A stretch of 64,000 nt of DNA from Chloroflexota bacterium. Lineage in GTDB: Bacteria; Chloroflexota; Anaerolineae; Anaerolineales; Villigracilaceae. Made by a program: the position numbers and the translations under genes. This document shows positions 1 to 7,952 of this stretch, piece by piece (positions within the stretch are counted from its first letter, which is position 1; each line of letters opens with the position of its first letter). The stretch lies in the NCBI GenBank assembly GCA_013388855.1, contig JACAEM010000010.1, positions 20,955 to 84,954 on the forward strand, read 5' to 3'. The notes under the pieces were generated by a model that worked only from the letters and a program-made list of their open reading frames with translations, was not told the origin of the DNA and did not search any database.

Positions 1-1146
1 ACCCCACGGGAGGTTAAGCAGCAGCCACATGATGATGGATGCGTACAGAATGACCGTCCCAGCCTTGCGGACGAACTCACGCGTATTCTCCCACATATGG
101 ATCAAAACACTCTTAAGAGCAGGCTGGCGGTAGGGAGGCAGCTCCAGCACGAACGCGGATGAGACATCCGGCTTAAGGATGATGCGGGTGAAGACCATCC
201 CCGCGAGCATGGCGACGACAATGCCCAGCGCGTACATTGCCCAGATGATCGTTCCGGCACGCGCGCCGAAGAATGCCAGGCCAAAGACCACATAGACGGG
301 TAATCTCGCTGAACATGACATGAGTGGCACGAGCAGCGCCGTGAGAACACGATCGCGGCGGCTGGCAATGGTGCGGGTGGCGTAGATTGCCGGGACGGCA
401 CAACCGAATCCCAGGATCATCGGAATAAATGATTTGCCATGCAAGCCGACCACGCGCATGAAACGGTCCATCACAAAGGCGGCGCGCGACATGTAACCCG
501 AGTCTTCGAGCAGGGCAAGGAAGAAGTACAGGATCAACAGTCCAGGCACAAAGACCAACACACCGCCGACGCCAGCGAGAATCCCGTCGATGGCGAGGGA
601 ACGCAGCCAAACGGGGGCAGATACAAGGTCCAGAAGAGAGCGCAGCCAGTGAGCGACAGAATTGTTGATAACGGAGTCGGTCCAGTCCAGAAAGGGGGAG
701 GAAACGTCGATTACAAGCCGGAAGATGATGTACATGACCGCAAAGAAGACCGGGAGGCCGAGCCACTTATGTGTGACGATATCGTCGATGCGGTCGGTGA
801 GCGTGATGCGATCCACGAGGGGGCGATGCAGCGATTGGCGCACAATGCCGTTGATGAAGCCGTAGCGGCGGTCGGCGGTGAGCAGGTCCACGTCGTCGCC
901 GAGCATGTCTTTCAGATGATTTGCGCTTTGTTGTGCACGCGCAATGATTGCCTGTCCATTCGGCATGGCTTGCACCCGCGCGAGGATATCCGCATCGGCT
1001 TCGAGCAGCTTGATTGCCAGCCAGCGCGGCGGATATTTCCCGGTGTCGAATTTGGTTTCCTCGAATGCCGCAATGAGCTTGGCGATCTCACGTTCGAGTT
1101 TGCCGCCGTAATCGAGTTGGAAGAGGGGACTTGTTGTCAGCGCCAT
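1..1146 (-). CDS. feoB: FeoB membrane permease part, separate gene (partial, cut by window start)
   Basis: Membrane portion of the ferrous iron transporter FeoB, encoded apart from its G domain. The first ~100 residues are hydrophilic and helical and resemble the GDI-like spacer that follows the G domain in FeoB (a '[13 protein letters not shown]' stretch). Several membrane segments follow. Two signature FeoB permease motifs are visible: [13 protein letters not shown] near residue 245-255 and SCSARLPVY near 274-282, both with the cysteine conserved. The ATG overlaps the stop of the G-domain gene (TGATG) and has its own strong Shine-Dalgarno, AGGAGGA, so this looks like independent initiation. 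The reading frame is open to base 1; the C-terminus lies outside. Identification as FeoB is firm; that the two halves work together is inferred. Confidence 0.9.
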   Translation of the reverse strand, partial: MALTTSPLFQLDYGGKLEREIAKLIAAFEETKFDTGKYPPRWLAIKLLEADADILARVQAMPNGQAIIARAQQSANHLKDMLGDDVDLLTADRRYGFINGIVRQSLHRPLVDRITLTDRIDDIVTHKWLGLPVFFAVMYIIFRLVIDVSSPFLDWTDSVINNSVAHWLRSLLDLVSAPVWLRSLAIDGILAGVGGVLVFVPGLLILYFFLALLEDSGYMSRAAFVMDRFMRVVGLHGKSFIPMILGFGCAVPAIYATRTIASRRDRVLTALLVPLMSCSARLPVYVVFGLAFFGARAGTIIWAMYALGIVVAMLAGMVFTRIILKPDVSSAFVLELPPYRQPALKSVLIHMWENTREFVRKAGTVILYASIIMWLLLNLPWG

Positions 1147-1649
1147 CAATTCCTCCTCGCTGCGCGAACTGCTTTGGTGATCAATTCAAAAATGCCCTTA
1201 CCTTGATTTGCTGTCGTGGGTATGATCGGGATGTTCCCAAGCAGCTGCGATAATTGGTCGACGTTGATCTTTGCCCCGTCTTTGTGCAAATCGTCGGTCA
1301 TGTTGAGCGCGAGGACGACAGGCACATCCAATTCAAGGAGTTGCACGGTGAGATACAGATTGCGTTCGAGATTGGTCGCATCCACCACATTGATGACCAC
1401 GTCCGGGCGTTCTTCGATGATGAAGTCGCGGGCGATGATCTCTTCGGGGGAATAGGCGGTGAGGCTGTACGTGCCGGGAAGGTCCACGATATTGATGGTC
1501 AGGTCGTCGCGTTCAATCTCACCTTCTTTTTTTTCGACTGTCTTGCCGGGCCAGTTACCCGTGTGTTGACGCAGTCCCGTCAGCGCATTGAAAATGGTGG
1601 TCTTGCCGGCGTTGGGATTCCCCGCCAGCGCGATGGTGAGATCAGGCAT
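1146..1649 (-). CDS. feoB: FeoB GTPase (G) domain as a stand-alone protein
   Basis: Small GTPase of 167 residues matching the N-terminal G domain of FeoB, which gates ferrous iron uptake at the cytoplasmic membrane. G1 is GNPNAGKT (10-17), G3 is DLPG (56-59), G4 is NMTD (116-119), and a G5-like TTANQGKG lies at 145-152. The protein stops right after the G domain, where normal FeoB (~700 residues) continues into the GDI and membrane regions. The next gene supplies those regions and begins within this stop codon. Its start overlaps the end of feoA by 8 bases, so feoA and the two feoB parts are tightly coupled. No lost residue suggests inactivity. Confidence 0.93.
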   Translation of the reverse strand: MPDLTIALAGNPNAGKTTIFNALTGLRQHTGNWPGKTVEKKEGEIERDDLTINIVDLPGTYSLTAYSPEEIIARDFIIEERPDVVINVVDATNLERNLYLTVQLLELDVPVVLALNMTDDLHKDGAKINVDQLSQLLGNIPIIPTTANQGKGIFELITKAVRAARRN

Positions 1650-1893
1650 TCGTTTCTCCGTGCAGGGTCACTTCGATGTGCGCGGCTTCCTCTTTGCGCA
1701 AAGCGAGGTGATAGCCTTTGATGAAATATTCGATGGGGTCGCCGAGGGGGGCGTGACGTTCGATCAGAATGGTCTCGCCTTTGACGATTCCCATTTCCAC
1801 AAAGCGGCGGCGTAGCGCACCCGCACCGTTGATCTTTGTGATGGTTGCCCGCTGACCGGGGCGAAGGAGGTGAAGTTGGATTGATTCAGTCAT
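1642..1893 (-). CDS. feoA: Ferrous iron transport accessory protein FeoA
   Basis: Cytosolic SH3-like protein of 83 residues, the usual FeoA size, thought to modulate FeoB. It shows the typical FeoA pattern: a start like LRPGQRATITKINGAG, then RRFVEMGIVKGE, and a C-terminal half with GDPIEYFIKGYHLALRKEEA. An AGGAA Shine-Dalgarno precedes the ATG. It overlaps the FeoB G-domain gene and lies 49 bases downstream of a DtxR-type regulator, so regulator-feoA-feoB(G)-feoB(permease) probably form one iron-responsive transcript. Confidence 0.92.
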   Translation of the reverse strand: MTESIQLHLLRPGQRATITKINGAGALRRRFVEMGIVKGETILIERHAPLGDPIEYFIKGYHLALRKEEAAHIEVTLHGETNA

Positions 1894-1942
1894 GATATTC
1901 CTGTTGATATTGTTTTATGAAGGCGATGTCTATCCGCCCGAT

Positions 1943-2599
1943 TTATTCCACGATCACAAACTCAGCCATCGACAACCCCAGCGCGGCCTCTTTCGCTCCA
2001 TCCACCCGCAGCGTGAGCGGACCTTTGAGCGGCGCGGCCTCGATAACTTTCAATTCATGCCCCGGCAGGATGTCTCGTTCCTGCAAATACCTGAGCACAT
2101 CCGTCGAAGTGGCATTCACCGCCAGCACTTTCACGGCCCTGCCAATTTCCACCTCGCTAAGCAAAATTCCGTTCAGTGGGGTAAACGCTCCATTCTCATC
2201 CGGGATTGGATTCCCGCGTGGGCAAACCTTCGGGTTTCCGAGAAAGCCAGCCAGCGCCTCGGTCACTTCCGGAGCGGTGGCATGTTCCAGTGAACAAGCC
2301 AGTTCATAGATCTTCGCCCATTCGATCTTCAAATGCTCGTACAAAAAAACCTCCCACAAACGCTGACGGCGCAGTACACTGCATGCCGCCTCTTTTCCCT
2401 TGCTGGTCAGGTTCACGCCCTTGTATGGAGCATGGGATACCAACCCCTGCTCGCCCAGCCTCTTGATCATTTCATTGGCGGAGACATGAGTCACATTCAA
2501 CCGTTCGGCAATGCGGGAGATCGCCACATCGCGATTCCCCAATTCGACCATTGCCTTCAGGTACATTTCCGTGCTTTCGCTCAATTGTGGGAGGGTCAT
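1943..2599 (-). CDS. DtxR/MntR-family metal-dependent transcriptional regulator (first copy)
   Basis: Metal-sensing repressor of 218 residues. The N-terminal winged helix (about 1-70) contains ISRIAERLNVTHVSANEMIK. The middle dimerisation and metal-binding domain carries RRQRLWEVFL and the CPRGNPIP stretch typical of long DtxR/IdeR proteins. The C-terminal ~70 residues are an SH3/FeoA-like domain (LPGHELKVIEAAPLKGPLTL). Its position just upstream of feoA points to control of ferrous iron uptake; whether Fe or Mn is the corepressor cannot be read from sequence. A DtxR-box-like sequence lies immediately upstream, suggesting autoregulation. Confidence 0.92.
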   Translation of the reverse strand: MTLPQLSESTEMYLKAMVELGNRDVAISRIAERLNVTHVSANEMIKRLGEQGLVSHAPYKGVNLTSKGKEAACSVLRRQRLWEVFLYEHLKIEWAKIYELACSLEHATAPEVTEALAGFLGNPKVCPRGNPIPDENGAFTPLNGILLSEVEIGRAVKVLAVNATSTDVLRYLQERDILPGHELKVIEAAPLKGPLTLRVDGAKEAALGLSMAEFVIVE

Positions 2600-2640
2600 A
2601 AGGCAAGCCTTCCTTAAATGTTATGGCTAACCTTATTATT
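2600..2640 (-). promoter_or_regulatory. Candidate DtxR-type iron box upstream of the first regulator
   Basis: On the minus strand this holds AAGGTTAGCC, which matches the left half of the classical DtxR/IdeR box closely, while the right half is degenerate. Next to the start codon lies a short inverted repeat, AAGGC-AA-GCCTT (2600-2611). Seen directly; operator function is inferred from its position before a DtxR-type gene. Confidence 0.45.
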
Positions 2641-2726
2641 TCATTCCACCCTCTTTTTCGGCAGGGACTTTTGTCACATTTTTAGGCGGAAGGAAATACC
2701 TCCGCCTCTCTGCCTCGATAACTTCA

Positions 2727-2762
2727 AAACGTCCCGAAGGTTGGAGAACCTTCGGGACGTTT
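2727..2762 (-). terminator. Perfect 16-bp hairpin, terminator of the second DtxR gene (CCCGAAGG repeat family)
   Basis: AAACGTCCCGAAGGTT and its exact complement are separated by a 4-base loop. The hairpin starts at the stop codon of the upstream minus-strand gene and is followed on that strand by a short T-rich stretch. The core CCCGAAGGTT...CCTTCGGG recurs at 47393-47423 and 63475-63507, with a half copy at about 53571. Confidence 0.75.
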
Positions 2763-3466
2763 CACCTGGCTGGCGTTTTCAACGGCGGAAGTTTATTCCC
2801 CGCTCCCCGTTTCCTCACCTCCACCCAAATGGACTGTGACAATTCATAGCCGATGATGTGATCGTGTGGTTTCATTTCCAGCCGCAGTGGGCCTTTGAAC
2901 GGCGCGCAACTCAGCAAATGGAATGGTGTCCCCGGCACGAGACCGATCTCGGCGATGTAGTGTAGTTTGTCCATGTTGTGGGTGCGGACACGGCTGACGA
3001 TGCAATCCGACCCTGACGGGACATCCACCAACGGTTCGTCCCGGACCTCAGGCATGACTCCGTCTTTGGATGGGATTGGCTCTCCGTGCGGGCAGCGCGT
3101 GGGATACCCCGCCAACTCATCCATGCGGTCTTCGAGTTCGTCGTTGATGCCTTTTTCGAAGGTATCTGATAACACGTGGGCGGACGCCCAATCGTATTTC
3201 ATTACTTTGACGAGGAACACCTCTGTCAGGCGGTGACGGCGCAAGGCGGGCATGGCGATCTTTTCGCCGGTCTTCGTCAGCCGCACCCCGCGATAGGGTT
3301 CGTGGACCAAATATCCGCTTTGATTGAGGCGTTTCACCATCGTGGAGATTGCCTGAGCGGAGGTGTCCACATGCTCGCTGAGCAGTGAAAGAGGTACCTG
3401 CTCATGATCCTGTTGCAGGCGGTAGATTTCTGCGGCATAGCGTTGCATTGTGGGGCTGACGGTCAT
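2762..3466 (-). CDS. DtxR/MntR-family metal-dependent transcriptional regulator (second copy)
   Basis: A 234-residue paralogue of the regulator just downstream, with the same layout: winged helix (about 1-75, VPLSLLSEHVDTSAQAISTMVKR), metal/dimerisation domain with RRHRLTEVFLVKV and CPHGEPIPS, and a C-terminal SH3-like domain (PGTPFHLLSCAPFKGPL). Similarity between the two is moderate, so they probably answer to different signals or promoters. It is divergent from a HutX-like heme carrier, and a perfect 19-bp palindrome lies 15 bases before its ATG. The last ~12 residues are basic and may be a local extension. Confidence 0.9.
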   Translation of the reverse strand: MTVSPTMQRYAAEIYRLQQDHEQVPLSLLSEHVDTSAQAISTMVKRLNQSGYLVHEPYRGVRLTKTGEKIAMPALRRHRLTEVFLVKVMKYDWASAHVLSDTFEKGINDELEDRMDELAGYPTRCPHGEPIPSKDGVMPEVRDEPLVDVPSGSDCIVSRVRTHNMDKLHYIAEIGLVPGTPFHLLSCAPFKGPLRLEMKPHDHIIGYELSQSIWVEVRKRGAGNKLPPLKTPAR

Positions 3467-3481
3467 AAAGGTTCTTCCAAA

Positions 3482-3500
3482 TTTTCAACCCGGTTGAAAA
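3482..3500. promoter_or_regulatory. Perfect 19-bp palindrome, likely DtxR-family operator
   Basis: TTTTCAACC-C-GGTTGAAAA: 9-bp arms around one central base, the length and symmetry usual for DtxR-family operators. On the minus strand a -10-like TACAAT (3504-3509) lies directly upstream, so the palindrome would cover the transcription start of the second DtxR gene. The same region could control the divergent heme-carrier gene. Function is inferred. Confidence 0.65.
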
Positions 3501-3628
3501 CGGATTGTAGAGAGATATAACAAAAATTTAATACAAATATCTAGAATATTACCGATGACAAAATTATACTACGCACCATTCTAAATAAGATAAAACTAAT
3601 CATATTATTAATACAGGAAAATGCCGAT
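3501..3628. promoter_or_regulatory. AT-rich divergent promoter region
   Basis: Strikingly AT-rich compared with the coding sequence on both sides. It holds a -10-like TATACT at 3565-3570 for the plus strand and TACAAT at 3504-3509 for the minus strand. No gene seen. Confidence 0.45.
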
Positions 3629-4168
3629 ATGTTCCAAACCATCACTCCCCTCAGCCCCGACCTCACGCAGGAAGAACGCCTCGCCGCCATCCGCGAAGCC
3701 TACAACGCCGACCGTTCGCAGATGACCCTCATGCTTGCCCATCAACTGGGTGTTCCCGAAGTGGACATCCTGCGCGCCCTCGACGGCGACACCGCCCGCA
3801 AACTCGATGCCTCGCGCTGGGAGGAACTCGTCCGCGCGTTCGAGCCGCTCGGTGATGTGACCGTCATCGTCTCGAACGGAGCCGCCACCATCGAGGTCTT
3901 CGGCCGGTTTGGCAAATTCTGGGTCAAAGACGGCTTCCTCAACATCCGCACCGGGTCGCTGGACATGCACATCCGCGGCTGGGAACTGGCTTCGGTCTTT
4001 GCCTTCCGCAAACCCAGCCACCTCGACAAGCATGAAGCGCTCTCCTTCCAATTCTTCGACCGAAGGGGCACGGCGGCGTTCAAGGTTTTCCTCAACTTCG
4101 GCGGCGTCCCCTCCCCCGAAGTGACAGAACAATACGACAGGCTGGTCGAAATGTTCGCGGTGAAGTAA
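3629..4168 (+). CDS. HutX/ChuX-like heme utilisation carrier
   Basis: Cytosolic protein of 179 residues resembling the HutX/ChuX family (about 165-175 residues), which binds heme and passes it on for degradation or use. Matching features are a helical N-terminus with VPEVDILRALDG, the strand pair GDVTVIVSNGAATIEVFG, and the C-terminal half LDMHIRGWELASVFAFRKP followed by SFQFFDRRGTAAFKVFLNFG. An AGGAAA lies about 10 bases before the ATG. It diverges from a DtxR-type repressor across a shared operator region, which fits iron or heme regulation. No heme transporter is beside it in this window. Confidence 0.75.
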   Translation: MFQTITPLSPDLTQEERLAAIREAYNADRSQMTLMLAHQLGVPEVDILRALDGDTARKLDASRWEELVRAFEPLGDVTVIVSNGAATIEVFGRFGKFWVKDGFLNIRTGSLDMHIRGWELASVFAFRKPSHLDKHEALSFQFFDRRGTAAFKVFLNFGGVPSPEVTEQYDRLVEMFAVK

Positions 4169-4262
4169 TCCACCCTACCGGCGCAAATGCTCACAAAACT
4201 CTAGTAGAATTCTGCATAAATCTACATTGCCTGATGAAAAATTCTGCCTAAAATTACCAAAA

Positions 4263-4309
4263 ACGAGGCGAGGGCGCACATTCCGCCCTTGCCCTGTTTA
4301 ACCTCGTTC
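4263..4309 (+). terminator. Hairpin after the HutX-like gene
   Basis: GGCGAGGGCG (4267-4276) pairs with CGCCCTTGCC (4284-4293) with one G-T pair, enclosed by ACGAGG/CCTCGT. No clean T-run follows. It lies about 95 bases after the stop and may be a terminator; the rest of 4169-4343 shows only AT-rich 'CCAATTAC' repeats before the next ATG. Confidence 0.4.
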
Positions 4310-4343
4310 CCTCAATTACCAATCTACCAATTACTAACCTCTC

Positions 4344-5684
4344 ATGCTCCTCAAACGCCTCCAACTTGCCCTCATCCACACCGCCGTCGCCATGACGCTC
4401 GTCCCCATCAACAGCACCCTCAACCGCGTCATGATCTTCGACCTCGGCATCTCCAAGACCCTCTTCACCCTGCTTGCCATCTTACCCTACCTGCTTTCGC
4501 CCATCCAGGTTGCCATCGGCTCCTTCTCGGACCGTCACCCCATCTTCGGCTACCGCCGCACGCCCTACATCCTTGCGGGGCTTCTGCTGTGCGTGATCGG
4601 CGTCGCTGTCTCCCCGCAGGTTGCCCTGCTCATCAGCCAAAACTTCACGCTTGGCATCATCGCGGGCGTGCTTGCCTTTGGCGCGTGGGGGATGGGCTAC
4701 AACCTCTCCGCCGTCTCCTACCTCTCCCTCGCCTCCGAACTCTCCGGCGAAAAGGGACGCGGCAAAACCATCGCGACCATGTTCACGCTCATGGTCATCG
4801 GCTTGATTGCGACGGGCATCAGCCTCAGCCGCCTCGTCCCGACTTTTGACCCTGTCACCCTCGAACGCGCCTTCCTCATCGTCGCCGCCTCCGCCCTGAC
4901 CTTGGGACTGCTCGGTCTCTTCAAACTGGAACCACGCTTCAGCCTTTCCTCCTCTCCTCAAGCCGAAGGCGCGGTGGGTGGACAAAGGGGGGCTCCCAAA
5001 GCGGATACTTACACCGTCCGCGAAATGACCGCCGCCATCACCGAAAATCGCGTGGCGAAAATCTTCTTCCTTTACCTGCTCCTGCTCCTTGCCGCCATCC
5101 TTGGGCAGGACGTTTTGCTCGAACCCTTCGCCGCCCAAGCCTTCGGCATGACCCTCGAACAGACCTCGCGCATCGTGTCCATCACCAACACCTTCACCCT
5201 TATCGCTTTTATTGTGACGGGCATCCTCGACGGGCGCGTCAAAAAGAAATACGTCGCTCAAGCGGGCAACCTCGGCGCGCTGCTCGGCTTCCTCACCATC
5301 GTCCTCAGCGGACTGACCGCCAGCACAACCGCTTTCTACATCGGCATCACCCTGCTGGGATTTGGCACCGGTGTCTCCACCATCGCCAACCTCTCGCTCA
5401 TGTTCGATCTGACTGTTCCCGAAAAAGTCGGTCTCTACATCGGTGCGTGGGGCTTCTCAAACGGACTCTCGCGCCTCGTGGGTCTGCTCATGGCGGGTGT
5501 GGTGGCAGACGTGGCAACGGTGCTCACCGGCGACGCTTTGCACGGATACCTTGTCGTCTTCGGCATCGAGGCATTGATGTTGTTCGCGGCGGCAATCATG
5601 CTCTACCGCATTGACGTTGCCGCCTTCCAGAAACAAGCCCACGAACCCTCCTTTACCGACCGGGTTGCCGTGGTGGCAGATTAA
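4344..5684 (+). CDS. PucC-family (bacteriochlorophyll delivery-type) MFS protein
   Basis: Inner-membrane protein of 446 residues with about 12 membrane segments. The N-terminus (LIHTAVAMTLVPINSTLNRVMI, then IQVAIGSFSDRHPIFGYRRTPYI) is the hallmark of the PucC/LhaA branch of the major facilitator superfamily, which in phototrophs is linked to light-harvesting complex assembly. No photosynthesis gene is visible here, so the substrate is open. The loop between helices 6 and 7 carries a low-complexity insert (SSSPQAEGAVGGQRGAP, about 203-219) from an unusual GC-rich stretch. No clear Shine-Dalgarno precedes the ATG; the start was chosen because PucC homology begins at once. Confidence 0.82.
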   Translation: MLLKRLQLALIHTAVAMTLVPINSTLNRVMIFDLGISKTLFTLLAILPYLLSPIQVAIGSFSDRHPIFGYRRTPYILAGLLLCVIGVAVSPQVALLISQNFTLGIIAGVLAFGAWGMGYNLSAVSYLSLASELSGEKGRGKTIATMFTLMVIGLIATGISLSRLVPTFDPVTLERAFLIVAASALTLGLLGLFKLEPRFSLSSSPQAEGAVGGQRGAPKADTYTVREMTAAITENRVAKIFFLYLLLLLAAILGQDVLLEPFAAQAFGMTLEQTSRIVSITNTFTLIAFIVTGILDGRVKKKYVAQAGNLGALLGFLTIVLSGLTASTTAFYIGITLLGFGTGVSTIANLSLMFDLTVPEKVGLYIGAWGFSNGLSRLVGLLMAGVVADVATVLTGDALHGYLVVFGIEALMLFAAAIMLYRIDVAAFQKQAHEPSFTDRVAVVAD

Positions 5685-5727
5685 GCGTAACGGACGCTCT
5701 CTAAAGTCTGAAACCGGTGCAAGCCTG

Positions 5728-5747
5728 CCCTGAGACTTGTCGAAGGG
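5728..5747. repeat. Half copy of a dispersed 'CCCTGAG..TTGTCGAAGGG' repeat
   Basis: CCCTGAGACTTGTCGAAGGG with short CCCT/AGGG ends lies between the PucC-like gene and the next start. From memory it resembles an intergenic repeat common in many bacterial genomes. It lies inside the longer open frame reaching back to 5717, which is why a later start was chosen for the next gene. Confidence 0.5.
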
Positions 5748-5785
5748 AGAGCGCCTTGTACGCGGTACACAATAAAAGGATGAAC

Positions 5786-6412
5786 ATGACTGACGAATGG
5801 CTTTCCCTCAGCGACGCGGCAAAATTGCTTGGCGTGCATCCCAGCACCGTGCGGCTTTGGTCCGACAAGGGCGCAATCCCCGTCCACAAAACACAGGGCG
5901 GACACCGCCGCTACAAGCGCAGTGAAATCCTGCTTTGGGCAGAGACCAACTCAAAGTCCCAGACAGAGGCACTGGCTCCCGAAGGCATGATGAACGAGGT
6001 CGTGAAGAACGTCCGTATGCAGATTTCGGAAGGACGTCTTCAAGCCGAGTCCTGGTATCAAAAGTTGGACGAGGATGCGCGCGCCCAGTATCGCATGAGC
6101 GCCCGTTCCCTGTTCCAGGGTATGATGACTTATGTAGCTACGAACGGGGAGGAAGCTGCCACCGAAGCCTATGCCATTGGGTATGAATATGCATCCCGGG
6201 CGCGACGGTATCAACTCAGTTACGTCGACGCGGCACGGGCATTCCTGTTCTTTCGCGATACGCTGGTCGAGTCGGTCGTCAAAGTGTATAGCGAAGCGAA
6301 CGTCCCGCCGAAGCGGGCAACGGAGATGTATACGAAGATTCATACATTTACCGACGACATCCTGATCAGCCTTCTGGAAACCTACCGAAAACTGGAACAT
6401 GCGAATCACTGA
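5786..6412 (+). CDS. MerR/excisionase-type HTH protein with RsbRD-like sensor domain
   Basis: Probable regulator of about 208 residues. The N-terminal ~50 residues form an excisionase/MerR-type helix-turn-helix (LSLSDAAKLLGVHPSTVRLWSD, then GGHRRYKRSEI). The rest is helical and resembles the RsbRD N-terminal sensor domain (about 70-205), with RRYQLSYVDAARAFLFFRD typical. That domain is known from stressosome and regulatory proteins. The start at 5786 follows AAGGA by 5 bases; an ATG at 5780 and an upstream frame through a repeat are less likely. It is followed after 17 bases by the DUF6391 gene, which seems to have its own promoter. Confidence 0.72.
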   Translation: MTDEWLSLSDAAKLLGVHPSTVRLWSDKGAIPVHKTQGGHRRYKRSEILLWAETNSKSQTEALAPEGMMNEVVKNVRMQISEGRLQAESWYQKLDEDARAQYRMSARSLFQGMMTYVATNGEEAATEAYAIGYEYASRARRYQLSYVDAARAFLFFRDTLVESVVKVYSEANVPPKRATEMYTKIHTFTDDILISLLETYRKLEHANH

Positions 6413-6417
6413 GGCGG

Positions 6418-6423
6418 TATAAT
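6418..6423 (+). promoter_or_regulatory. -10 element 6 bases before the DUF6391 start codon
   Basis: A perfect TATAAT ends at 6423 and the ATG is at 6430, with no Shine-Dalgarno between. Transcription would start at or near the A of the ATG, giving a leaderless mRNA. No clear -35 was found. Inferred from spacing. Confidence 0.5.
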
Positions 6424-6429
6424 CGTCGC

Positions 6430-6915
6430 ATGATTCTCGACCTTCCCCTCATTCTCGAAACCAGAAGAAACCATGCGCTCGAACATGCCACCCTGCACAT
6501 CCTTGCGCGAAAATATCGCACCTCGATGGCCGGACATTCCAACCCGACGGGCTTTTTCCTGCTGGGCGATGTGACCAGCGAGGATGTTTCCTCCGCTGCG
6601 ACGGAGGCGATGGCGCGATTGCTCGCAGGTGAAAGCGAACTTGCCGTCCATCCCGGTTGTGGGACGAATCTCGCCGCCACTGCGCTTCTCGCGGGGACCT
6701 TTGCCTGGGCGCCGCTTCGAGGAGCAAAATCCAACTTTTGGCGGGTGTGGCTGATTCCACTGGCGGTTCTCTTTGCCGCCCTCGGCTATTTCCTCAGCAA
6801 GCCGCTCGGACCGTGGCTCCAAAAATACATCACCACCGAAGCGGACCTGGGCGACATGCAGATTGTCGAGATTGTCTCCATCCGCAAAGGCGTTCACCGT
6901 ATCGTCACGAAATAA
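6430..6915 (+). CDS. DUF6391 family membrane protein
   Basis: Protein of 161 residues with the pattern I associate with DUF6391: ETRRNHALEHATLHILARK near the N-terminus, then NPTGFFLLGDV and HPGCGTNLAATALLAG. One or two hydrophobic segments (about 78-95 and 103-122) suggest membrane attachment. The conserved NHALEHAT and HPGCGTN stretches hold histidines and a cysteine that could bind a metal, but no function is known to me. It follows a regulator gene and precedes holA closely. Confidence 0.68.
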   Translation: MILDLPLILETRRNHALEHATLHILARKYRTSMAGHSNPTGFFLLGDVTSEDVSSAATEAMARLLAGESELAVHPGCGTNLAATALLAGTFAWAPLRGAKSNFWRVWLIPLAVLFAALGYFLSKPLGPWLQKYITTEADLGDMQIVEIVSIRKGVHRIVTK

Positions 6916-6948
6916 TTCATGGGTACGCATGTTGTGCCCCGCCATACT

Positions 6949-7917
6949 ATGCCCAACCTTTTTTTCCTCTTTGGCAACGATGAATTCGCCATCGCGCGTA
7001 AACTCAAGGATTTTGAGTCCGATTTCACCGATCCCACCAGCGCGGACATGAACACCGCACGCCTTGATGCGCGCTCGATGAATGAAAACGACCTGAATAA
7101 CGCCGTCAATGCCATGCCATTCCTTGCCAAGAAGCGGCTGGTTTTGCTGGCAAATCCCTCCGCCAAATACAACAATCCTTCCGCCCGCAAGAAATTCCTC
7201 GAATTCATCGAAAACGCGCCCGACACCACGCGGCTGGTGATGTATGAAACGGTCGAGCCGCGCGACGCCGACAAACACTGGCTGGTGAAATGGGCGGAGA
7301 AGAACAGCGCAAAAATCCAGACCAAAGCCTTCATGCTCCCCAAATTGAGGGACATGACCGGCTGGATTATCAATGAGACGAAAAATCAGGGCGGGCAAAT
7401 CGAACCGCGCGCGGCGGAAATGCTGAGAGATATGGTCGGCGTGGACACGCGTCAGGCGGGGATGGAGATCGCCAAACTGCTGGCATACGTCAATTGGGCG
7501 CGGCAGGTCAAGGTCGCGGATGTCGAAGCGGTTTGCATCGTCACTTCACAGCAATCGGTATTCGATTTTGTCGATGCGCTCTCGAACGGTAACGGCAAAC
7601 AGGCACAGCGTCTCCTGCACCGTCTGCTTGAGTCGGAAGATCCGTTTTCGTTGTGGGGGATGGTTGTGCGGCAGTTCCGCCTGCTGATCCAGGCGCGCGA
7701 GATTCTGGATGGACGCGGGGACAAGGATGATGTGGCGCGTACGCTGGGTGTGCATCCGTTTGTGGCGGAGAAGACCGCGCAACAGGCTGTGCGTTTCTCG
7801 ATGGAATCGCTTGAGAGTATTTATCGAAAATTATTGAGAATTGACGAAGGGGTAAAAACGAGTCAGCTTACGCTGGAATTGGCGATGGATACACTGGTCG
7901 TGGAATTGGCAGGATAA
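6949..7917 (+). CDS. holA: DNA polymerase III subunit delta (clamp loader)
   Basis: The delta subunit opens the sliding clamp within the replicative clamp-loader complex. The ~322-residue length is normal. The start PNLFFLFGNDEFAIARKLKDF matches the family, followed by domain I (NAMPFLAKKRLVLL) and domain II (LRDMTGWIINETKNQGGQI) signatures, and a helical collar domain with FDFVDALSNGNGKQAQRLLHRLL. An in-frame ATG at 6919 would add 10 residues without homology; neither start has a clear Shine-Dalgarno, and 6949 was chosen by homology. Confidence 0.88.
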   Translation: MPNLFFLFGNDEFAIARKLKDFESDFTDPTSADMNTARLDARSMNENDLNNAVNAMPFLAKKRLVLLANPSAKYNNPSARKKFLEFIENAPDTTRLVMYETVEPRDADKHWLVKWAEKNSAKIQTKAFMLPKLRDMTGWIINETKNQGGQIEPRAAEMLRDMVGVDTRQAGMEIAKLLAYVNWARQVKVADVEAVCIVTSQQSVFDFVDALSNGNGKQAQRLLHRLLESEDPFSLWGMVVRQFRLLIQAREILDGRGDKDDVARTLGVHPFVAEKTAQQAVRFSMESLESIYRKLLRIDEGVKTSQLTLELAMDTLVVELAG

Positions 7918-7952
7918 CGTCAGTGCAGACGAAGTGAAGCAATTTCCTGATT

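Noticed and set aside
173..766. Minus-strand frame of 197 codons
   Set aside because: Different frame from the FeoB permease; the translation is Arg/Cys/His-rich without a pattern.
439..1206. Plus-strand frame of 255 codons
   Set aside because: Antisense shadow of the FeoB permease and G domain, whose motifs are clear on the minus strand.
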